Shown here piece after piece: positions 37,812 to 46,037 of a DNA stretch of 64,000 nucleotides. The stretch comes from K189A clade bacterium (lineage in GTDB: Bacteria; Pseudomonadota; Gammaproteobacteria; Pseudomonadales; Azotimanducaceae): NCBI GenBank assembly GCA_902528515.1, contig CABZTD010000001.1, forward strand, positions 124,001 to 188,000. The letters are read 5' to 3'. The notes under the pieces are model-generated. The model was given only the letters and a program-made list of their open reading frames with translations, had not been told where the DNA came from and did not search any database. The position numbers and the translations under genes were made by a program. The number at the start of each line of letters is the position of its first letter. The first letter of the stretch is position 1.

Positions 37812-38162
37812 TCACTTTCCCACAACTGCCATCACAGTCCATTTCGCGGCATACCCGTAGAATACGGTTAACAACGCAATAGCAGCAGCGGGACCTAGAG
37901 TGCTTAGATCGGTGAGACTTGCGCCTATTCCTATGCATCCAGCTAAAAACCCTAACCAACCCAAATAGACGGCTCCTTCAGCGAAGTTCAATAACGCTTG
38001 ATCGCGGTTTTGATCCGAACCCCGTTTAGCTATGGCGAACAGACAACCTCCTCCAAACACAAGCGCTACAGCCGGGAGATCCAAAAACGCGGCGAGACCC
38101 GCGGCGACATCCATGTTCCAGACAATAAGTCCTACAAAGGCTAGAAGGCCAAATACCCTCAT
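37812..38162 (-). CDS. Small membrane protein, MotA-like
   Basis: A 116-residue hydrophobic protein with about three to four helices. The string VYLGWLGFLAGCIGIGASLTDLSTLGPAAAIALLTVFYGY and the earlier LPAVALVFGGGCLF resemble the N-terminal membrane part of MotA/TolQ-type channels (..GG..., L..IGPA.A.ALLT..YG) without the large cytoplasmic domain. No partner MotB/TolR is nearby, so ion-channel activity is not implied. A frameshifted relative lies at 42370. Confidence 0.6.
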   Translation of the reverse strand: MRVFGLLAFVGLIVWNMDVAAGLAAFLDLPAVALVFGGGCLFAIAKRGSDQNRDQALLNFAEGAVYLGWLGFLAGCIGIGASLTDLSTLGPAAAIALLTVFYGYAAKWTVMAVVGK

Positions 38163-38216
38163 ATTATGTACTCATATGCAAAATGTGATTTAGAAAATAT
38201 TAAAAACCGCCCAGTG

Positions 38217-38272
38217 TTGCTACTTATCTTGAAAATTTTGTAGCAGCAAGTCAGTGCCCCAAAGGTGATCAA
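38217..38272. repeat. Dispersed hairpin repeat, copy 1
   Basis: Begins TTGCTACTTATCTTG, followed by an AAAATTTTGTAGCAGCAA arm that folds back on it, then CCAAAGGTGATCAA. Shared almost base for base with 42265-42320. It lies upstream of the minus-strand membrane gene; function unknown. Confidence 0.6.
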
Positions 38273-38502
38273 CAAGGTTCTGGCTTGGTTCCTCGGGAAA
38301 TCCAAGCAAAGACTTTCTTGGACGCACTCTGAGTGCGCTTAGACGTTTTAACGACTTTGTTCTTTCGGATTCAAGACCTTCTCTGCATGACTCAAAATTG
38401 TGAGTGCTACTCGCAAGTATATGTGCAAATCTTCAGCGACCCGTGAAAGGGTGAAAAAACGGCAAAAGCAAATTTCAATAAGTAAAAGAAAGGAAAACCA
38501 AT

Positions 38503-38922
38503 ATGAAAAAGATTGCGGTATTTTTAACGGGGATCGTCGCGAGCTTAACGTCGATAACTTCCTACGCCGACGATCATGGAATCGTTCAGGATAGGCCTGT
38601 GGAGATCTGGACCTGCAACTTTCAGGAAGGCAAGTCCATGGCTGACGTTGACGCTTGGTATGACGCGATGAACAAAAACGCCGAGACGATGGAGAACAAT
38701 AAGTTTAACTCATTCATTTGGACACCAAATTTTGTTGGAGACCTTAAAAGCGCAGATATCGCGCTGACCTTCTCTTTTGAGAGTCTTACCTCAATGGGAA
38801 CAACGATGGATGAATTTTTTGGCAGCGAATCTGGCGCAGCTCTGTTTGCACAGTTCCAAGAAACTTTTGACTGTTCGTCTAGAGAGGTCTGGCTGGTGAC
38901 TCAAAAAAGAAACGCTGGTTAA
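38503..38922 (+). CDS. Small secreted protein of an ABM-like family
   Basis: A 139-residue protein. The signal peptide MKKIAVFLTGIVASLTSITSYA is followed by ADDHGIVQDRPVEIWTCNF. The mature part reads EGKSMADVDAWYDAMN ... FNSFIWTPNFVGDLKSADIALTFSFESLTSMGTTMDEFF ... FDCSSREVWLV, with two cysteines (C in TCNF and C in FDCS) that could pair. It is related in pattern to the ruin at 32839-33413. A strong AGAAAGGAAAACC run precedes ATG 38503. Function unknown. Confidence 0.75.
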   Translation: MKKIAVFLTGIVASLTSITSYADDHGIVQDRPVEIWTCNFQEGKSMADVDAWYDAMNKNAETMENNKFNSFIWTPNFVGDLKSADIALTFSFESLTSMGTTMDEFFGSESGAALFAQFQETFDCSSREVWLVTQKRNAG

Positions 38923-39069
38923 AACGCGCAGAAGCTCACTATCGGAAAACGTATGACCTTCTTCCGAAGGCTCTGAGTATGGCTTTGGCAAAGAATGACG
39001 GGGTTGTGCTTCGTAGTTGCGCATCCTGCGAAATATCCAGCCATGCGTATTTCTGAGTAGGGGGGTAGG

Positions 39070-39276
<207 letters not shown>

Positions 39277-39389
39277 ATCGTCCCTTAAAGCATGAAGAGT
39301 GCTGTACTATCATGCTGGTAAAAAATGCCTCCCCTTTTTTAAACACTCTAGTAAATGGTATTGACATCAAAATAAGTAATGCTAGGTTC

Positions 39390-39636
39390 TTAACGAATTA
39401 AAGGCTCAACCAAATCGAATCCGTCGGCCATTCTCCAATCGCCATATGCCTCTTGATGGCCTTTTGTCTCCCACTCTTGGAAAAAATGAATTTTTAAGCT
39501 CTCTATCAACGCACATTTTGAGAAACAGGCAGCCTGAAAAGAATCTGGTATCAGGACATATACGATCCATCACGCTGATAAGTTCATCGAGACCATCATC
39601 TATCGCAAAAAACTCTACTACGACCACTAGTGACAT
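39390..39636 (-). pseudogene. Frameshifted antibiotic-biosynthesis-monooxygenase (ABM) protein
   Basis: Starts at ATG 39636 after CAGGAGAAG with SLVVVVEFFAIDDGLDELISVMDRICPDTRFFSGCLFLKM, then loses frame in a run of T near 39483. In the next frame it continues FFQEWETKGHQEAYGDWRMADGFDLVEPLIR to TAA at 39390. Both parts align with the intact paralogue at 40111. A single indel in the homopolymer explains it; a sequencing slip cannot be excluded. Confidence 0.75.
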
Positions 39637-39716
39637 GATTGCTTCTCCTGTTGTGCTTAGACCGTACCAAAACACTCTCTCACGCGCACAAGACGAGCTG
39701 AGTAAAGCTTTGCGGC

Positions 39717-39956
39717 TTAGGAGTTCTTAAAACGCGTTGCGACCAAGATCAAAGTGGCGAGGGCTGCCGCTATGAACAGTACTGCTGTGAAGATCGAATT
39801 AGAGGGCTGTGCAGCTTCATTAGCTCTTTCCAAGGCGATAAGTCCACCAAGATCAACGAACCCTGCGATGGAGAAAGCTAGGAAATGCTTTACTCTAACC
39901 CAGCCCGAGATCACTAGCCCAATTACTAACAGCGCCCAAACTTTGAAGATTCCCAC
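39717..39956 (-). CDS. Small membrane protein, unknown
   Basis: A 79-residue frame with two predicted helices (KVWALLVIGLVISGWV and TAVLFIAAALATLILVATRF) around a short polar loop LERANEAAQPSNS. Not recognised. It lies between a broken and an intact ABM gene and is on their strand. The pattern of hydrophobic segments and basic tail supports real coding, but no ribosome site is clear. Confidence 0.5.
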   Translation of the reverse strand: MGIFKVWALLVIGLVISGWVRVKHFLAFSIAGFVDLGGLIALERANEAAQPSNSIFTAVLFIAAALATLILVATRFKNS

Positions 39957-40028
39957 TCAAAAACCTCAGCTAAAGCAAGCCATCGTGTATCTGTACTCAC
40001 CATCCCGAGACGCTTTCTTGGTCTAAAC

Positions 40029-40106
40029 GATCAATGGCGGCAGGACAAGAAGAAGTGGAAGGAACAATAACCCTGCTTTGCTACTGGTCATAAGATCACA
40101 AAGCAA
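40029..40106. repeat. Dispersed hairpin repeat, copy 2
   Basis: GATCAATGGCGGCAGGACAA onward matches 42216-42277 at about 80 percent over 60 bp and ends in TTGCT..AGCAA hairpin arms. Directly downstream of the intact ABM gene on the minus strand, where it may act as a terminator-like hairpin. Confidence 0.6.
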
Positions 40107-40110
40107 GGAT

Positions 40111-40398
40111 TCAGTACGTGTTCAAAACATCAGCATAGGTGGCTTGAAAGGTCTCAATATGGGGTTCGATCAACTCGTGGCCGTTCTCTATTCTCCAAGC
40201 AGCGTAAGCCTCCTGATGCTCCTTGGTTTCCCACTCCTCATAAAGCGCAACAACGTTTTTGCCTTTATAGACAGCCATCTTTAGAAAAAGGCACCCGTCA
40301 TAAGCTTTCGTGTCAGGCAAAATTTTATGCAGCTGCTCAATTAGCGGTTCAAGGTGATCGTCTTTAGCTATCAGATCAATTACCACTACTACTGACAT
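40111..40398 (-). CDS. Antibiotic biosynthesis monooxygenase (ABM) domain protein
   Basis: A 95-residue single-domain ABM protein from ATG 40398, supported by TCTGGAGAAACG just upstream; the longer frame to 40476 is unlikely. Strings MSVVVVIDLIAKDDHLEPL, DGCLFLKMAVYKGKNVVALYEEW and HQEAYAAWRIENG are standard for the dimeric ferredoxin-like fold. Members degrade quinones or haem or act as small monooxygenases; here no choice can be made. The nearby broken copy at 39390 shows a recent duplication. Confidence 0.85.
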   Translation of the reverse strand: MSVVVVIDLIAKDDHLEPLIEQLHKILPDTKAYDGCLFLKMAVYKGKNVVALYEEWETKEHQEAYAAWRIENGHELIEPHIETFQATYADVLNTY

Positions 40399-40540
40399 GA
40401 GCGTTTCTCCAGAGTTTGAGTGGACACTACCAAAACACCCTCTGAGATACACACAGGCCGGTAGAGGCATATTCACCTAATTGCGCGAACGAAAACTTTA
40501 GGTGAGGATATTGCGAAATAATAAAAATAAGGCTCCTAAC

Positions 40541-41266
40541 TTGATCACCCTATATGGAATGCCATCTGCTTGTAACCTGAAACAGCTAAGTCCTTTTGTG
40601 GTAAAAGTAGAGATGGCTTTGCTGTATCTCGAGTTGGAGTACGAGGTAAAGCACACTAGCCCTACAAAAATTCCTTTGCTGTCGCCAACGGGGAAAGTTC
40701 CATGGATCCGCGTGGGTAACGTGACTCTTAGCGAATCAGACTCAATCATAGCCTTTCTTAACGATAAAGCATGCGGCGCTTTATATGACGGCCTCACAAA
40801 TGATCAGCACGTGCTGGGATTGGCGCTCAAGAGGCTAACTGAAGATCATCTTTATTGGCTGATGGTCTGGGCGAAGTGGATCAGCGACACATCTAGAGCA
40901 GCGCTGGCTGAATCGCTTTTTAACCAATATCCAAGACCTATAAAAATGATGATTTCTGCTGCCACAAAACGTCACATATATGCTAAGTGTAAATCGCAAG
41001 GCATCGGCTCGATGAACGAAGAGGAGCGGGAGATTGAGGCTGTGAAGGATTTGTCCGCTCTCTCCGACCAATTGCAAAAGATGCCGTTTCTACTTGGGTC
41101 AGATATAACCGTTTACGATTTTTCAGTGGCTGCGATGCTGTCTTCTATCACCTTCTTTAAGCCTTGCAACTGGCTCAGCGATGTCGCAAAAGACTATTCT
41201 ATCTTCCCAGAATATTTGGAACGCGTACGCGATCGTCTCGGTGGTTACGAATTCGTTCAAGTTTGA
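40541..41266 (+). CDS. Glutathione S-transferase-like protein
   Basis: A 241-residue GST from TTG 40541, which yields the normal opening LITLYGMPSACNLKQLSPFVVKVEMAL and has AAGG 9 bases upstream; GTG 40502 is an alternative. The thioredoxin-like half contains SPTGKVPWIRVGNVTLSESDSIIAFL (cis-Pro and ESDSI glutathione contact), and the helical half ends with FLLGSDITVYDFSVAAMLSS, the N-capping region. It is not closely similar to the GST at 23044. Substrate unknown. Confidence 0.85.
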   Translation: MITLYGMPSACNLKQLSPFVVKVEMALLYLELEYEVKHTSPTKIPLLSPTGKVPWIRVGNVTLSESDSIIAFLNDKACGALYDGLTNDQHVLGLALKRLTEDHLYWLMVWAKWISDTSRAALAESLFNQYPRPIKMMISAATKRHIYAKCKSQGIGSMNEEEREIEAVKDLSALSDQLQKMPFLLGSDITVYDFSVAAMLSSITFFKPCNWLSDVAKDYSIFPEYLERVRDRLGGYEFVQV

Positions 41267-41388
41267 AGCACTACCTTTACAACCTCCGGACCCCTATGTT
41301 CGAGCAGCCCATTAGGCCTCGGCAGTACTATGGTTGAACCCGAGAAGAAGTGCTTAAAATTCTTAGTCAATAAATATAAGCGATTGAC

Positions 41389-41426
41389 TAAAAAACTAGC
41401 CCCAAATGATCTCTCAAATGGGGCTA
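41389..41426 (-). terminator. Rho-independent terminator of the fasciclin gene
   Basis: On the minus strand TAGCCCCA and TGGGGCTA form an 8-bp stem followed by GTTTTTTAG. It lies 21 bp past the fasciclin stop. Confidence 0.85.
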
Positions 41427-41446
41427 AGAACATGAACCTATGATGT

Positions 41447-41953
41447 TTATTCTGGCAGAATTACTGTGTCTATTAAGTGCACCACGCCGTTTCCAGCCAT
41501 TAGATCAGCACCGATGACGGTTGCTCCTCCAATAGTCACGTTACCGTAGGATGCCTCTACCGGGTATGTTCCATTGAGAGTCTCCACTTCTTTTAGCGTG
41601 ACGACAGTCTCCGCTCTGGCTTTGCCAGCAATTACGTGCGCTTTGAGTACTCCCGCCAGAGCTTCGGGGTCGGCTAACAAGCTCTCTAATGCACCCTCAG
41701 GCAGTTTCGCAAATGCCTCATTGGTAGGAGCTAAAACGGTGAAGGGCCCAGCCCCTGATAAAACGTCAACCAACCCTGCAGCCTTTACTGCGGTCACAAG
41801 GGTAGAGGTTGCTTCGGCGCCTACTGCCAACTCCACTACGGTTTTAGGCGTCATTTCGCCTTTCTCGTGATGGCCAGCATTAGCGAGAGAATTAAAAGTC
41901 AGTGCGCTAAAGAACGCTAAAAGCGTTGATAGAACTAAGAACATTTTTCGCAT
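41447..41953 (-). CDS. Secreted fasciclin (FAS1) domain protein
   Basis: A 168-residue exported protein: signal peptide to SLANA, then one FAS1 domain with DVLSGAGPFTVLAPTNEAFAKLPEG, the H2-like block, and NGVVHLIDTVILPE at the C-terminus. FAS1 proteins act in adhesion or stress. ATG 41953 is followed by a good signal and a terminator ends the transcript, so it is a single-gene unit. Confidence 0.93.
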   Translation of the reverse strand: MRKMFLVLSTLLAFFSALTFNSLANAGHHEKGEMTPKTVVELAVGAEATSTLVTAVKAAGLVDVLSGAGPFTVLAPTNEAFAKLPEGALESLLADPEALAGVLKAHVIAGKARAETVVTLKEVETLNGTYPVEASYGNVTIGGATVIGADLMAGNGVVHLIDTVILPE

Positions 41954-42215
41954 GATTGAACTCCGATTTAGGGTTCTCTATTGAGGAAGCCAACCAATGA
42001 AAGTTTCGTTGGGTCTTAGTGTGCTAATGATGAATGTCACGTTACTAACTGAGACTTCTTTGCGACCATCAAGAGCGAGCTCTCGAGCGTAAGAAATCTA
42101 GCGAATTAGAGTCCCTAGGACCGTCTTCGGAACGAACACTGCGTGAGAATTCCAGTCGCTCAGAGATTGAGAATTATTCGTGTAAGTTATTCTTGGAGGC
42201 CCTAGTGCCCTTAAA

Positions 42216-42320
42216 GATCAAAGGCGAAAGGACAAAAAGAAGGGGAAGGAAAAAGAACCCTGCCTTGCTACTGATTTTGAAAATCATGTAGCAGCAATAC
42301 AGCACCAAAACGGTGATCAA
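42216..42320. repeat. Dispersed hairpin repeat, copy 3 (most complete)
   Basis: Joins the left part seen in copy 2 (GATCAAAGGCGAAAGGACAA...GAACCCTGC) and the right part seen in copy 1 (TTGCTACTGATTTTG...GTAGCAGCAA...GGTGATCAA). The TTGCTACTGATTTT / AAAATCATGTAGCA arms form a long hairpin with one bulge. Lies upstream of the MotA-like remnant. Confidence 0.6.
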
Positions 42321-42369
42321 TACATTTCTAACTAGGATCATTGGGATACTCTATCAAAAACATCTTCTT

Positions 42370-42572
42370 GAGCAGTGAATTAGTAATGTTAGGCAAGCTG
42401 GGCTGGCTGAGTTTTCTCATCGGTATGATTGGAATTTATTTACAACGGAGACTTTGCCTCCGTCAAACCACAGTGGATTGGAAACGCTATACTTCCAGTG
42501 CTTTATGGGTACTTTATCAGATGGATTATTGCCCCTCCTTTAAACGATTTTTTAGAGCAGCAGCGGCCTTAG
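42370..42572 (+). pseudogene. Frameshifted MotA-like membrane protein remnant
   Basis: One frame reads LGKLGWLSFLIGMIGIYL; the next, from about 42444, reads NGDFASVKPQWIGNAILPVL and YGYFIRWIIAPPLNDFL to a TAG at 42570. Joined, they match the 37812 protein (YLGWLGFLAGCIGIGAS...IALLTVFYGY). A single shift near 42440 broke the gene; the N-terminus is not visible. Confidence 0.6.
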
Positions 42573-42708
42573 ATTGCTGCACAACCCCCAAAACCCTCAA
42601 AATTTCCGACCAAACCTATATATTAACCTAAGGGGGCGTGGTGGCCTGCCTCCCCCTTCACCGTGACTCGCTACATTCTGACGTTCTAATGGGCTGATAC
42701 AGGCTCGT

Positions 42709-42763
42709 AATTGATTGACTTAAATACGGTTGCAAATATGGGTTCGACTCCTATCAATCTTCT
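42709..42763 (+). other. Possible tRNA-derived remnant (tRNA-Leu-like 3' half)
   Basis: TGACTTAAATACG resembles a tRNA-Leu(TAA) anticodon region, and ATGGG TTCGACT CCTAT forms a T arm. ATTGA and TCAAT flank it. No D arm and no proper acceptor, so not a working tRNA. Confidence 0.3.
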
Positions 42764-42775
42764 GAAAGTTAGCGA

Positions 42776-43237
42776 TCACTTTCTCCTCCAATTCCACGGC
42801 GCCACAGGATTTTCCTCAGCCCACAGACCACGCTTATTCTTCTGAGCATCTTCCTGACATTGTTCATAGTCGCTCGCTCTGCTTGCGTAACGCTCATACC
42901 ACCAGGCGTGGCCGTCACAGAACATCTTAAGATTCACTTCATCGCCATCAGCGGTGTAAATAATAGCTACTTTTCTACCGAATCTATCGACGTCTATTGT
43001 TTTGAGATAAAGCCTCCGTTTATCAAGCATGTTTGCCAGCGCCCCAGTAGCACTATCGCCGTAAGGCTGGTCTCTTTCCGGAGTATCTATGCCCCAAAGG
43101 CGAATGCGAATGTCTTGAGTGGACACTAATGTATCGCCATCTGAGATCCTCTTTATTTTTAAAGCCGTAACATCAATCTCTCTATAGGCATCAGCCATAA
43201 GGACCAGTGTAATTAGCAAGAGCCATCTATATTTCAT
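42776..43237 (-). CDS. Secreted thermonuclease-like (SNase) nuclease
   Basis: A 153-residue SNase-fold protein with signal peptide (MKYRWLLLITLVLMADA). The catalytic set is visible: the Asp in RISDGDTLV, Arg in IRIRLWGIDTPE with Glu in TPER, and Arg in DRFGRKVAII; YERYASRASDYEQCQEDAQKNKRGLWAEENPVAPWNWR is the usual C-terminus of bacterial Ca-dependent secreted nucleases. It should cut DNA or RNA outside the cytoplasm. It lies just inside the tRNA-Asn-ended segment. Confidence 0.9.
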   Translation of the reverse strand: MKYRWLLLITLVLMADAYREIDVTALKIKRISDGDTLVSTQDIRIRLWGIDTPERDQPYGDSATGALANMLDKRRLYLKTIDVDRFGRKVAIIYTADGDEVNLKMFCDGHAWWYERYASRASDYEQCQEDAQKNKRGLWAEENPVAPWNWRRK

Positions 43238-43399
43238 CTTGATTTCCGGAAGGATAATTATTCGGCAAACAAATTGCTCGTATGGCGCTTTTGAAAAGCA
43301 ATATAGTGACTCAGGGACAGCAATGGTTATTACCTAATCTGGTTTATACCAAAAAGCTGCACAACTTCTGCGCCAGCGCGTATATACAAAAGGTGAGGG

Positions 43400-43606
43400 A
43401 TATGGGCACCTGCCTCCCCCTCAAAGCCAAAAAGCTGCGACTTTGGCTACAAGCTTTAAATAGACAAAAGAGATGTTGCCTGAGAGTTTCCGCAGATCGA
43501 GGACGTGGGTAGGATCTTTACTCGAAGGATGACAAGGCTTTGACTCGAATAAAAAGGTTGGCTCCGCCTGCTGGGCTCGAACCAGCGACCCAATGATTAA
43601 CAGTCA
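43400..43606. repeat. Right copy of the diverged direct repeat overlapping tRNA-Asn
   Basis: Partner of 39070-39276, ending inside the intact tRNA-Asn. Shares GCACCT-CCTCCCC-TCAAAG, AAAGAGATGTTGCCTGAG and GAAGGATGA blocks in the same order and spacing. Confidence 0.6.
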
Positions 43607-43634
43607 TTTGCTCTACCAACTGAGCTAAGGCGGA
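43559..43634 (-). tRNA. tRNA-Asn (GTT), CCA encoded
   Basis: A full cloverleaf of 76 nt: acceptor TCCGCCT/AGGCGGA, D arm GCTC..GAGC, anticodon stem AATGA/TCATT with loop CTGTTAA (anticodon GTT), T arm GCTGG TTCGAGC CCAGC, discriminator G and genomic CCA. An intact -35/-10 lies upstream at 43673-43700. Confidence 0.97.
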
Positions 43635-43672
43635 GTAGTCGTGGGGTTTTGACTAATCCCCGCGATGGCCGC

Positions 43673-43700
43673 ATTTTAATCTGTGACCGCCCAAATGCAA
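43673..43700 (-). promoter_or_regulatory. Promoter of tRNA-Asn
   Basis: On the minus strand TTGCAT (43700-43695), a 16-bp spacer and TAAAAT (43678-43673), about 39 bp before the tRNA 5' end, followed by a GC-rich stretch. Confidence 0.6.
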
Positions 43701-43746
43701 CACTCTGTGGATTGGAGTTCAGGGCTCTTAAGTCCCGTGCTTGTAT

Positions 43747-44298
43747 TCAATCCTGGCGACGGAAATATCGCTGAATTTGCCGCTTGTTTCCGTCCGCCCG
43801 AATATCCAACGTCACCTGCAGACGATTGGGCGCCAGAAGCCGATACCGCTCGACTACGTCAATGTCATTTGTCTTTGAAGCGACGACCAGCACGTCCTCT
43901 TCCCAACCTGCCTGAACCTCCCAAATACCACGCTCGCGTTTGCCCCAACTCACATCGCGATACACCCCGGGCTCGTGTTTCACGCCCATTGAGTCCTGGG
44001 ATAACTCAATAGTAATTCGCTGCGCCTCAAGTACCTGAAAATCATAGACGACAAAGGCGAGTCCAGAGCCTCGACGAATGCGCTGAATCTCTGCCCGAGC
44101 AGATAAACGATCATCGCCCCGCTGAGTGTGGAGTCTCATCGCAGTGTTCACATCATCGGATGCCTCGGTATCAATCGCCCAGGCACCCGAGAGTGGTACG
44201 CTGCGAATCGGTGAGGATTCAAGCTGTAAGCCGCTACAGGCCCCTAGCTGCAGGGTAAAAATAACGACCAAAGACCCTAACCAAGCCGGTGTGCTCAT
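43747..44298 (-). CDS. Lipoprotein of unknown function
   Basis: A 183-residue protein with a lipobox: signal MSTPAWLGSLVVIFTLQ followed by LGAC, so a lipid-anchored Cys near residue 21. The mature part reads LSGAWAIDTEASDDVNTAMR ... VLEAQRITIELSQDSMGVKHEPGVYRDVSWGKRERGIWEVQAGWEEDVLVVASKTNDIDVVERYRL, a beta-rich pattern reminiscent of small outer-membrane beta-sandwich proteins. Not recognised. 10 bp after the flavin oxidoreductase gene, same strand, probably one transcript. Confidence 0.7.
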   Translation of the reverse strand: MSTPAWLGSLVVIFTLQLGACSGLQLESSPIRSVPLSGAWAIDTEASDDVNTAMRLHTQRGDDRLSARAEIQRIRRGSGLAFVVYDFQVLEAQRITIELSQDSMGVKHEPGVYRDVSWGKRERGIWEVQAGWEEDVLVVASKTNDIDVVERYRLLAPNRLQVTLDIRADGNKRQIQRYFRRQD

Positions 44299-44308
44299 AA
44301 TCAGATGC

Positions 44309-45409
44309 CTACCGACTTAAATACTGTTGTTGAGTGTGCAATGCTTCCACGGTCTCGTCGATAAGCTCCTGCATAATTTGCGCGACAGGCTTTACGTCGT
44401 CGAAGTACGCAATGGACTGTCCAGCGCCTGAGTGAATCAATGGCTTGATACTATGCTCTTCGATCGCTTCCAAAAGGTCGCCGACCAGTACGTCTTGATA
44501 GGGCATTTTCAGGGGAGTAGGTGCATCTTCCGCCTCCCAGGCCTGACTCCATCCCGTACGCACTTGCCGAAATGGTTTGCCGCTTTCAGATCGGGTGATT
44601 ACGGTATCAGCACTACCCGCTAGAATCAGTTTATCGCGGTTAACAGGATGCATATCGCGTTGGTGTTCCTTAGACAAAAGCCAAGCTGTACCCAACCAAA
44701 CACCCTGCGCGCCCATGGTCAACGCCGCAGCAATGTGCCTGCCTGTCGCTACACCGCCGGCGGCAAGTACTGGAATGTCTCCCGCGGCGTCTACGATTTG
44801 GGGAACCAGGGAATATGTGCCAATTGGGCCCGTATGTGCGCCTGCATCGTAGCCTTGAGCGACGATAATCTCGACGCCAGCGGCAACTACCCTAGGTACG
44901 TGATCAGGGCTGCCGATCAAAGCTAGCGTGGTCTTGCCTCGATCCTTGGCCTCGGCGACCACGTCTGGAGGTGCACCGATACCGCAGGCGAGCATTTCGA
45001 CATCGCTATCCATAATTGCCTGTAGTTGAGCCTGTTCGATTTCCTTTGAGCGAATAAAGCGCGTACGCATGCCAGGCTTGCTCGCCCTGGGCACTGCAAA
45101 GCGATCAATCAACTGCGCCACAAATTCTCTATGTTTCGCTGGGATCTTTGCTTCGATCGCCTCTCGCGAGTTGTGCTCAGGCATGCCAGGCGGCAGCACA
45201 AGATCGACACCGAACGGACGGTTTCCAACAAGACTACGGATCTGAGCCAACTCTTGCGTAATTTCTTCAGGGAAACGTCGAGTAGCACCATAAACACCGA
45301 ATCCACCGGCTTTGGTAATAGCTGCTACGACTTCAACATCGTGGGCAAAACCAAAGATCGGACTATCGATATCGAAGCGGTCACAAATTGGGCTCCAGAG
45401 TACGCTCAC
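44309..45409 (-). CDS. Nitronate monooxygenase-like FMN oxidoreductase (NMO/2-nitropropane dioxygenase family)
   Basis: A 366-residue TIM barrel. GTG 45409 is chosen because GGAGG lies 5 bases upstream; TTG 45421 is the longer option. Diagnostic: TKAGGFGVYGATRRFPEE, VAQGYDAGAHTG (the His that acts in catalysis in NMOs), VLAAGGVATGRHIAAALTMGAQGVWLGTAWL, the FMN phosphate loop. The class oxidises nitronates to carbonyl compounds; many members have other, unknown substrates. It precedes a lipoprotein gene. Confidence 0.9.
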   Translation of the reverse strand: MSVLWSPICDRFDIDSPIFGFAHDVEVVAAITKAGGFGVYGATRRFPEEITQELAQIRSLVGNRPFGVDLVLPPGMPEHNSREAIEAKIPAKHREFVAQLIDRFAVPRASKPGMRTRFIRSKEIEQAQLQAIMDSDVEMLACGIGAPPDVVAEAKDRGKTTLALIGSPDHVPRVVAAGVEIIVAQGYDAGAHTGPIGTYSLVPQIVDAAGDIPVLAAGGVATGRHIAAALTMGAQGVWLGTAWLLSKEHQRDMHPVNRDKLILAGSADTVITRSESGKPFRQVRTGWSQAWEAEDAPTPLKMPYQDVLVGDLLEAIEEHSIKPLIHSGAGQSIAYFDDVKPVAQIMQELIDETVEALHTQQQYLSR

Positions 45410-46037
45410 GCTTGCCTCCAAAATGACTGGTGTTTATCTAAAACCATTATTACTGGCCCTAAAATGACTGACAAACAAGGGCTAGTCGATAGCCCTTGGG
45501 CGTTTTTACTCGAATGCGAGCCTGACTGCGTTTCACTATGCTTGGTCGAATACCCTTAGTTCTTGCAACTCCTCTAACCAACAAAACGGGCCCAATTGGT
45601 CGCGGTGTCGAGTGATGGCCTCTACCAAAGCCACACCCACCACGAACAAGACCGCAGCAAGCCAGTGAGCGCTGGCAGAGGTCAAATCTTCCTACTGCTT
45701 CTGACTCCTAACCCGAGCCTGAGCCCGCTGGCTGGCGCCTTCGGCAACGAAACTAAGTGAGACAGTACTGTTGTGGGATATTTTGTTGGTTAGCACGAGG
45801 CTAACGGCCAATAACGACATGCTGCGGGTAGCTGGCACCTCAATATTCGCCTTACTTTTCCCTCAAACGTCACTTTTTGCTTGTCTTAGGAAGAAGCATC
45901 AGCGTGCGGTACAGGGCATCGTCATTTCAAGATATCTGGCCGCTGAGTTGTGCAGATCGGCAATTACGTCCGGCCAAAAATTATCCATCTAGCATTGACC
46001 TATAGGTGCGGCGAGTAAACACCCGTATCGATGCAGG
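45410..46037. other. Intergenic, 628 bp, no gene recognised
   Basis: Apart from the hairpin at 45476-45507 nothing is recognised. Short frames (e.g. 45771-45992) lack ribosome sites and resemble nothing. Confidence 0.5.
45476..45507 (+). terminator. Rho-independent terminator-like hairpin
   Basis: CAAGGGCTA, loop GTCGA, TAGCCCTTG, then GGCGTTTTT on the plus strand: a 9-bp perfect stem with a U run. No plus-strand gene precedes it, so it may serve the minus-strand rpsA-ihfB-lapA readthrough in reverse or be a remnant. Confidence 0.55.

Noticed and set aside
42341-42631. 96-residue plus-strand frame taken as a gene
   Set aside because: Its two halves belong to different frames of a MotA-like remnant; the tail is out of frame noise.
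42709-42763. tmRNA or functional tRNA
   Set aside because: Only a T arm and an anticodon-like stretch; no D arm, no closed acceptor.
43282-43512. 76-residue frame before tRNA-Asn
   Set aside because: Falls in the duplicated tRNA flank, no coding pattern shared between the two copies.
45771-45992. 73-residue plus-strand frame
   Set aside because: No ribosome site, no coding character, in a gap with no neighbours on that strand.
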